Source: Capitella teleta (lineage: Eukaryota; Annelida; Polychaeta; Capitellidae). Taken from it: a stretch of DNA of 64,000 bases. The notes beneath the pieces were generated by a model. The model did no database searches. It had not been told where the DNA came from and saw nothing but the letters and a program-made list of their open reading frames with translations. Within the stretch, counting starts at the first letter, position 1. Every line of letters starts with the position of its first letter. Of this stretch, positions 57,096 through 64,000 are shown one piece after another. The stretch covers positions 127,980-191,979 of the forward strand of contig KB302448.1 of the NCBI GenBank assembly GCA_000328365.1, in the 5' to 3' direction. The position numbers were made by a program, and so were the translations under genes.

Positions 57096-60000
57096 TTAGT
57101 TCTCTCCCATCTGCTCAATCGCCGTTTTAGCTTTCAGCAAACTTTGCACCTTTCTGCTCATGGCCATCAACTTCCTTTGTTCCATGGTCTGATCAGCTTC
57201 TTTGATGTCACCCCTCTCCAATGCTTCTTGTAGCTTTTCAGCTTTCTCTCTCAGAGCCAATAAATCGCTGACCTAGACATAACGGCTGATCGAATGAATG
57301 AATGATCCATTAATCAATTATTACCTTTTTACTAATCTTGTAAACCTCATTATCTTCGAGGTCTTGGCTAGAATTTTTCATCTTCATTTGCATAATTGTG
57401 ACTTTTCTCCTGTAATCTTTTTGACCTTCCATCAGCTCCCTTTCAATTGTTAAGATTAGTTTCAAAAGGAACTCCGATTAAGAAGTGGAACTCACCCAAA
57501 ATCGACTTCCCCGTCGCCATCCAAATCCAAGAAATCTACCAGATTATCCAGACCTTGTGCACTGAGTGGAATATTGACAGACTAGAGAGAACACAGTGTT
57601 TGATATCGCATTCGAAATTGACACTCACCAACATGCCGTCTTTGAACTCTTGCCTGGATAAACTCTTGCTGCCATCGGCGTCCAACCGAGTAAAGAGGTC
57701 GACGAGTCGCATGTTCTTCTGTCGCATGTACTCCATGAGCACGACCATCGGTTCTGAGTTCATGAAATCTTCTTCATCGCCTCCAATATCAGAATGATTC
57801 AGCACCAGATCGTACTTGACATCGAATTTTCGCGTTTGCCGTAGTACCTTGAGCTGCTCGATAAACGCAGTGCTCACACACAGACCCTGTGCATGACGAT
57901 ACATACGTTATTTCTAGTTAATACATTGAGGTACATGGTTTAAGTATTAACTGTGTTATCATGAAAACCTCACCGTTAAATCAATAGAATTGAGAGCGCT
58001 GTCGGGACATTGTTTCACGACTTCTAGAAACATCATGGCGCATTCAGAAGGCAGCGGATTCAGTCCAATCTGCATAAGATATGCGCATATATTATCATAT
58101 CCGATGATGATATGTGAAATTGACCATGAGTCGACATAAAGTAGTGTTTTTCCGTAGACCCTTGAGCAAACTGAGGAGGAAATCTTTGTTGATGCGGTTG
58201 TTGGAGACGTCCAAGGAAAGCAGAGATTCGTTGGTCTCCAACACTGAGCCCATTCCCAGGCAGCCTTCCAACGACAACCCATTCCACGCTAGATTCAGGT
58301 GGCAAAGCTTCTGATTGCCCTGAAAATTAAAGGATAATTAAGTATTATGATCTCTGCATGCGTAATTCCGTTACCTTGATACCATCTGTCAGGGTAACGA
58401 CACCTTTTCTTCTCAAATGGTTCCAACTTAGATCTAGTGACGTCACAGACTGATTATGAGCTGAAAGCAAGATATTTTGCTATAAATTATACAGCAGCAT
58501 ATATACAAGTCACTGGTATTGTCATCGCCAGTATCTGTACACAATGTCTGGCTACATTTTGGACTATTATGGAAACGTGTAGTTGTGGGCTGTGTTGGTT
58601 GGTGGGTGGCATTTCGGTTGTTATATAATTCAAGTACCAATTACCAGTGTTTCTACCCCCTTCCTACTCCTGGAAGCTAATAAGTTTTACACACACTGAC
58701 CAACACCTTCTTTCAATATTGTGCATGGTTTTATGATGATGGTGCATTGTCACTTACGTAGAGCTTCGCCTATTTCGACGCCTCCGATTTCACAAAAGTT
58801 GTTGTGGCTGAGATCTAAGGTTTCTATGCAGGTGTTATGCTGAGAATAACACTATTATGCATACAAGGAATAGACACCAAATATAACTCACGCTGATGAT
58901 GTCTGCAATCAGCCGAGCGTCCAGGTCAGAAAAGCGATTACCTGAAGTGAACAATAATCAATGAGACCATGGGTTAAATAACATATAAGACTCACCTGAT
59001 AAGCTCAATTTCTTAATTATCACGTTGTCTACGAGCACATTTCTTAGCTCTCGCAAACCGCGAGTCCCGATGCTATTCTGTGCTAAAGTCTGTAACAACA
59101 ACAAAAAACACCAAAATTGTCTGCTTTTGATATTTCAGACTTTGAAGCTAACCAATGAAGTAATGCAATTATTGGCCATGAGCATCTCCGCGATGTATGA
59201 CGCTCCTTGGCATCGCATGTTGTTACCTGTTAAATCGATGCGCTTGATGCACACGTTGTTCTGAGGAGAAGAATAGAATGTATTGATGCTATTTCGATAT
59301 AAGATTAAGTGTGGACCTTACCACAAGCGCAACTGCACATGCCTTCGTCCCGTTGGCACCTAAGATGTTATTTTTGATGACTAGATCGTCCTTCCCGATG
59401 CTCTCTAGCATTTTTGATGAGGGGATGAGATCCATCTTTTTGCAGGCTCGCAGGTAGGTCAACCTGGATGTCTCGTAAACAGGTACTGCTTCTGGCGATT
59501 CAACCCGCGTTGGTGCTAAGTTCTCCTCGTCCAACTCATCTGGGGTTTCTAGGGGATGTTACGTCATAAGGGCTTTAAGTACACCTCAAGAGATAGGCTC
59601 GTTATTTGTGAAAGTATTACGTAACGAAATTATTACTTAATTATTACTTAATTATTACTTAACGAAACGTGACGCTATTTTTAATAATGTTGCTTGATAT
59701 TCTTGATGACGTCATATGATAAGCTATAGGAAGGATCAGGAGAAAGAGTGCGAAATAAGTCGCTTGATCTTCAATCAAATCGAAAGCAAACATATTTGGT
59801 ACTTAAGGGTATTAATGCCGGATACTGTTATAAATACATTTACTGATCACATTACACAATGCGCAGTTGACATGTAAAAACAGTGCTATAAATGCACATA
59901 GTGCTTCAACCAAGCGTGCTTGCCAGGGAAGGGTTTGGCACTGTCCAGCCACCATGCCTTGTGTCCTTGGGCATTTAACTCTTGCTTACTTTCTCGGACC

Positions 60001-60283
60001 ACATAAGTCTGGGTTGTTTCAGGATTCCATCAGTTAGTCACCCAACCAAACGTTATATTACTCAAATAACTCGATGCATTAGTTCACATTCACAGAAGCT
60101 CAGCATAATAGTGATGTGAATATCACCTCCGACTTGGATTTCTGTGTCGAATATTCGCACCGATGACCCCGAGGGGGCTGCGTTGGATCGAGAAAGACGC
60201 GCAGACCTGAGATTTGCGCTCAGGGCGTCTTTCCAGCGATGCGATCTGCCGCCACCCGGGTTGCTCCGTGTCGCACGGACCAT
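57096..60283 (-). CDS. Leucine-rich-repeat / EF-hand protein B (LRRC74-like)
   Basis: Thirteen exons from the 5' end: 60127-60283, 59322-59539, 59153-59260, 58996-59089, 58892-58941, 58758-58839, 58375-58460, 58125-58319, 57974-58069, 57629-57886, 57497-57582, 57325-57439, 57096-57272; 573 residues. It is a paralogue of gene A: exons 3-9 have identical lengths (108, 94, 50, 82, 86, 195, 96), and so does the second EF-hand exon (86). The domain order is a basic N-terminus, about nine leucine-rich repeats (LDLSHNNF, LDLSWNHL, LDVSNNRI), two EF-hands and a helical, Lys/Glu-rich tail. The first EF-hand loop DADGSKSLSRQE has Lys in place of the usual central Gly; the second, DLDGDGEVDFGE, is complete. 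The C-terminal tail has an extra exon and differs from gene A. On the minus strand CATATATAG (60369-60377) is a fitting TATA box. It converges on MATE C. Confidence 0.9.
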
Positions 60284-61515
60284 TTTCTTCACATTAAAAA
60301 TGAGGTCCGTGTTTGACAGTAGGCTTTGCGTCTCCTGCAGATGCAAGCATTTGTATGGCGCTATAATAGATCTATATATGCTATGCACTGTGACACTGAG
60401 AGTGCAATTTGTTATATTGAGAGTACAATATATTGCAATTATACATCTTACAATGGAATTAAGTCGGAAGCACGATGAAGTATACTGATGATGATGAAGT
60501 GGTATACTATGATGAGATGTTTCTTGCGAATGCTGCAATTATGTGATCTATATGAGTAAACAGTAAATCATTAAAAATAAATACGTCTCACATTATAATA
60601 TCATGCATCGTGGCATTCACACGTTATTCATTAATTAATTTCGCCCCATCAACGTCACTTAATATTTATACCTTCGTAGGCTTGGTCATCACCGTCTAGG
60701 GATCGGTGCACACCGAATATCACAGTACAAGAACCTCGCAACAATAGTAACGAGTATTCAATCTAGCATTGTTCAACGCTGTGCTGGACCATATATTCAC
60801 CTGGTATATAATCCAAGATCAGTTTGAACAGATGCAAACACTCTTCTCGGCGTTCCATACTTGTAATGTAAACCGGAAGAGTACAACACGTGACTGTTAT
60901 GTTGACCTACTCTTTAATCATTCAAGATGGCATTATTCAGGTGTCATAAAGTGGTCAACCATTTCGCATTGCTCGCTTCCAACGCATTGCATAATACCCG
61001 TTATACATTACTGATGACACTCCACACTTATACAATTTTGATCAAGTGGGAGCATCAACTGCCAACACTACAAACAAGAAATCAAGAACCTACCGAGGCA
61101 TCATCAAATGTTAATTTATCCAGGTTGAGTTTCTCGACATGTCTGTAGGACTGCATGGCGTATCCCTTACCAGAATATCACGAAATGAGAATCCACTCAA
61201 AGAACACTACTCAATGTTTACTGGTTCATGCCAGATCAGCCCTAGATTAGCTAGTGCTGAGCCCACCAAGTAATTTAGATCCCCTCCAGGTCATCTTCTG
61301 GGATTAACACGGATTTCTGAGTATTATTTAACTCTGTTGGGGGTATTCTCGAGAAAGATCAAATCCGATTGGAGTCTTGTACTAATTATACCTAAGCATA
61401 ACATTACAATCTTCCCATAACATTTTAATGCGGAAATTCGTTAATTCGCATTTAAGATGTTTTCATTTTGGAACGTTTTTAGAACGATTATTATTTAGAA
61501 CGATTATTATTATTA

Positions 61516-61522
<7 letters not shown>

Positions 61523-61556
<34 letters not shown>
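61523..61556. repeat. Poly-T tract (34 T) joined to repeat A
   Basis: Thirty-four T directly followed by the first bases of repeat A copy 3 (GAACTGCTGGAAGATCT). Confidence 0.9.
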
Positions 61557-61557
<1 letters not shown>

Positions 61558-61790
61558 AACTGCTGGAAGATCTGCTCACTCGACGGCTCCCATTGTTAAC
61601 AATAGGAGACTTACTTTCATGACATCACGAGAAGAAAGCGAGATTTTAAACCTCTCAAATTCGATGCATCAAGGAATTATCCCAGAGCAAGCGTATTGTT
61701 TGAAAATTTGTCAGTCAAAAGGCGTATTTGTCTTTTTGGATGCATCCTCTATCATCCGTTCCTAGTTCAAAACGGTCCTCTTAAACGCAT
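61553..61790 (+). repeat. Dispersed repeat A, copy 3 (longest)
   Basis: Matches 38945-39175 (inverted) and 39733-39897. Contains AGATTTTAAACCTCTCAAAT and AAAAGGCGTATTTGTCTTTT. No coding potential. Confidence 0.85.
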
Positions 61791-62494
61791 TAAAATGTTA
61801 TGTGTCATTCAGGCACATCCGGAATTTTGGTTCAAGGAAATGGTTTTATGACTTGTATCATTCGCTCATCTGGTTCAATGCTGCTAGCATTTGATAATAA
61901 TTCTGCTTATGAGCACAATGTGCAATAATAGTAATTGTATAAACATGTATATAAACATCGTTTTGCTACACACTCCGATTATATAATTATATTAAACAGC
62001 CATTCTATATACTCGAATATACAATCATATAATATTGTCGTGTGCACAATTACACAATTTTAATGACCGATCAGTGTATTTTATAGCATTTACGAAACAC
62101 AAATATGTCTGCGTTCTTTGATCTGGAAAGAGAGCACGATGATTGGCTGCTATGACCAATGGGTTAACAAGCACAGTTATACAATATCATTGACCATCTG
62201 CTCTCATAAAAATATAATGACCACTTACTCTTAGCATCCCTTTACCATACATGTATATGGATTGCTGTAACACGATATGGACAGTATTGACATGGTCATT
62301 ATTTGTGTGCAAATGGACAGCAGAATACTCGATTTCATCGAAGTGTTCGATAGAGTCAATCAAATAGTATTGCATCTCGGGATTGTCCTGATCCATGTTT
62401 GGGGATGGATTTAAAATCAGTAGATAGGTAATTCGTTGTTTAAAAGCAGGGTAGTTAAACAATGTATATCGTCCAAATATCAGATTCTGTGCAC

Positions 62495-62650
62495 ACCCAC
62501 CATGATGTCAAAAGAGAGAAGATCCAAGATCAAAGAATCACAAGGGCGAAATTAAGGTGAACCCATCTTCGTCCGAAAAGTAGTGAAATATAGGGATATG
62601 GATTCAGAATAATGAAACACGTCATATATCTCTTTTTCCCTGCATTTAGT
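62495..62650 (+). repeat. Dispersed repeat B, copy 2
   Basis: Matches 39897-40060. Here it is separated from repeat A by about 700 bases. Confidence 0.85.
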
Positions 62651-63234
62651 TCATATATCATTGTCTATAAATTACTGATATATCAGTCAGTGAGCAATTT
62701 AACCATTAAACACATTGTGCCCCATTTATCAACAACACAGTTGGCAGAAAGAAAATTCGAAAGCTGTGCAAGAAAAAAAAAATGTAGTCATATTCATATA
62801 ATCGGCTTCCTAGTGTATTCCTAGTTCATAATTTTTATGCGCATTATAGCATATATGCACGTGAAATAAGATACGGTAGTAAATGTTGCAGATTGATAGA
62901 AGACGCGCACTTGTTTGATGGCGTTTGTGGCAGTTTTCGGTAAATTTAAGCGCGCATAAATTTTGTGGTCTTTGTTGGGATTTTATTTCATTTTTGTGAA
63001 CTGGAAACGGAAACGTTTTATGTAAATAAAGTGTGTATTATTAAAAATGGCGGCATGGTTTCGTATTTTGAATTTGCAGCTCAGATTAATTATTTTTGCA
63101 TCCGTAATAGCTAGTATTGATCGAAAGTTCGAAACCCATACAAAATAGCGAAGCGCTTGTATCGATCAATATCTCTTGAACTTTGGATCAGCATATAACC
63201 TGGGAGTCACAATGACCTCATGTCCTGTTATCAG

Positions 63235-63242
63235 TGACGTCA
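63235..63242 (+). promoter_or_regulatory. cAMP-response-element palindrome upstream of flotillin-like gene
   Basis: A perfect TGACGTCA lies 86 bases before the ATG at 63328, just before the TATA-like TTTAAATA (63252-63259). This is the normal position for a CREB/ATF site. Confidence 0.5.
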
Positions 63243-63327
63243 TAAGATTACTTTAAATACAGCATTGACAGCTCCTCTATTGTACAATACAGCTTGTAAC
63301 TGTCTCTTTTCAAACCCATATTCTGTG

Positions 63328-63756
63328 ATGGGTAACTCACACACTGCTGAACCGGACTCCGCCGTGGTGGTCGATGGAGGACTCTGCCTGCCGAAGGACG
63401 CAAGAGCATTGTACACCGATGGTTCTCACTGGGTTTCGTGTTTTGCAAAAGTCCAACGACTGCCGCTGCGGACGTTCACTGTGCAGCCCGAGTGTGTGGG
63501 ATTCTCAGGCGTCGTCCAATGCGCTATCGTCGTGGATGCGAACAGCCTTTCTTGTGCTTGTGATCACTTTTTGGGAGAGTCTGATGAACAGATCGAGAAG
63601 GTGCTTTTGGAAGAACTGGAGAACCGTCTCAGCAAAGTTGTAGCTACTCTCGATGGTCACAAGGATGCTGGTGAAGTTGCTGAGATGGCACAAAAGGACG
63701 CTTCCGTTTACTTAAGACTCATGGGGTTCGGAATTATTAGCTACAGTATAAGATAG
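63328..63756 (+). CDS. Short flotillin-2-like protein (SPFH part only)
   Basis: Single exon, 142 residues. The N-terminus MGNSHTAEPDSAVVVDGG lines up with flotillin-2 (MGNCHTVGPNEALVVSGG). Further on, TVQPECVGFSG, CACDHFLGESDEQIEKVLLE and MGFGIISYSI match flotillin-2 blocks TLQPRCED, VACEQFLGKNVQDIKNVVLQ and MGIEILSFTI. Gly2 for N-myristoylation is kept; the palmitoylated Cys4 is Ser. Flotillins scaffold membrane microdomains from the cytosolic side. Here the protein stops where the SPFH domain ends, without the coiled-coil C-terminal half needed for normal oligomers (about 280 more residues). AATAAA at 63821-63826, 65 bases after the stop, indicates that the transcript really ends here. No good donor is seen before the stop. 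It may be a truncated paralogue with a modified role, or a decaying copy. Confidence 0.75.
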   Translation: MGNSHTAEPDSAVVVDGGLCLPKDARALYTDGSHWVSCFAKVQRLPLRTFTVQPECVGFSGVVQCAIVVDANSLSCACDHFLGESDEQIEKVLLEELENRLSKVVATLDGHKDAGEVAEMAQKDASVYLRLMGFGIISYSIR

Positions 63757-64000
63757 ATTGACTATGTTGGTATTTAGGCTCGTGTTTGTGTGTGTCCATT
63801 CATTCCGATCTGTAACAGTCAATAAACAACCATGCTGAATACGAACATAATGTACATTGAAGATATAATTAAGGCACTGGATCATAAATTTGTATCATAT
63901 ATGAGACGAAACAACCATGCCCACAAAATAACAAAATATGATTTGCTAATCATAAGTTGATCTCACTTGGTTGTCGGGATGTCTAGAAATTGCCTCAGAA
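63757..64000. other. 3' UTR and downstream DNA of the flotillin-like gene
   Basis: Contains the poly(A) signal at 63821. Nothing else is recognised up to the window end. Confidence 0.6.

Larger units (their letters stand above)
60284..63327. other. Intergenic with repeats A and B
   Basis: Upstream DNA of LRR/EF-hand gene B, then dispersed repeat copies, then the upstream DNA of the flotillin-like gene. No other gene is supported. Confidence 0.5.

Noticed and set aside
60144-60488. Plus-strand 114-codon frame near the LRR/EF-hand B start
   Set aside because: It is the antisense shadow of the first coding exon and 5' UTR of the minus-strand gene.

Overview
The window is nuclear DNA of an invertebrate animal. 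The protein-coding genes are cut by many GT-AG introns, most of them 45-60 bp. They encode animal-type families, there are nuclear-type tRNA genes, the DNA is AT-rich, and non-LTR and mariner-type repeats are scattered through it. The very short introns would fit a sponge or another compact, early-branching metazoan, but nothing here fixes the taxon and that placement is only inference. There is one 50-base assembly gap (49411-49460).

Layout: (1) 1-4258, plus strand: 3' part of an ATP7-type copper-transporting ATPase. (2) 6728-8699, plus: RNF180-like membrane RING ubiquitin ligase. (3) 10235-11610, plus: NUDT6-like Nudix hydrolase. (4) 11.6-16.9 kb: noncoding, with a duplicated block carrying tRNA-His (intact and deleted copies) around a tRNA-Trp. 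(5) 16911-18599, minus: intronless steryl-sulfatase-like arylsulfatase. (6) 22.7-60.3 kb: a mirror-image block. LRR/EF-hand gene A (+) faces MATE transporter A (-), a second MATE copy B (-) follows in tandem, then MATE C (+) faces LRR/EF-hand gene B (-). Between MATE A and MATE B lie a small secreted proline-rich repeat protein gene (minus, 36.0-37.0 kb), a LINE reverse-transcriptase remnant between inverted copies of a dispersed repeat, and an intronless rhodopsin-class GPCR (41168-42400, plus). (7) 63328-63756, plus: short flotillin-2-like protein with only the SPFH part.

The coding models were built by hand, joining exons at GT-AG (one GC-AG) sites so that phase and homology are preserved. 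All joined models divide exactly by three. Exon lengths agree exactly between most corresponding exons of the LRR/EF-hand pair and of the three MATE genes, which strongly supports these models.

The genes do not form an obvious pathway. The striking relationship is structural: an LRR/EF-hand plus MATE pair exists twice in opposite orientation. The two tandem MATE genes also share near-identical patches that include intron sequence, which points to recent gene conversion or a partial re-duplication.
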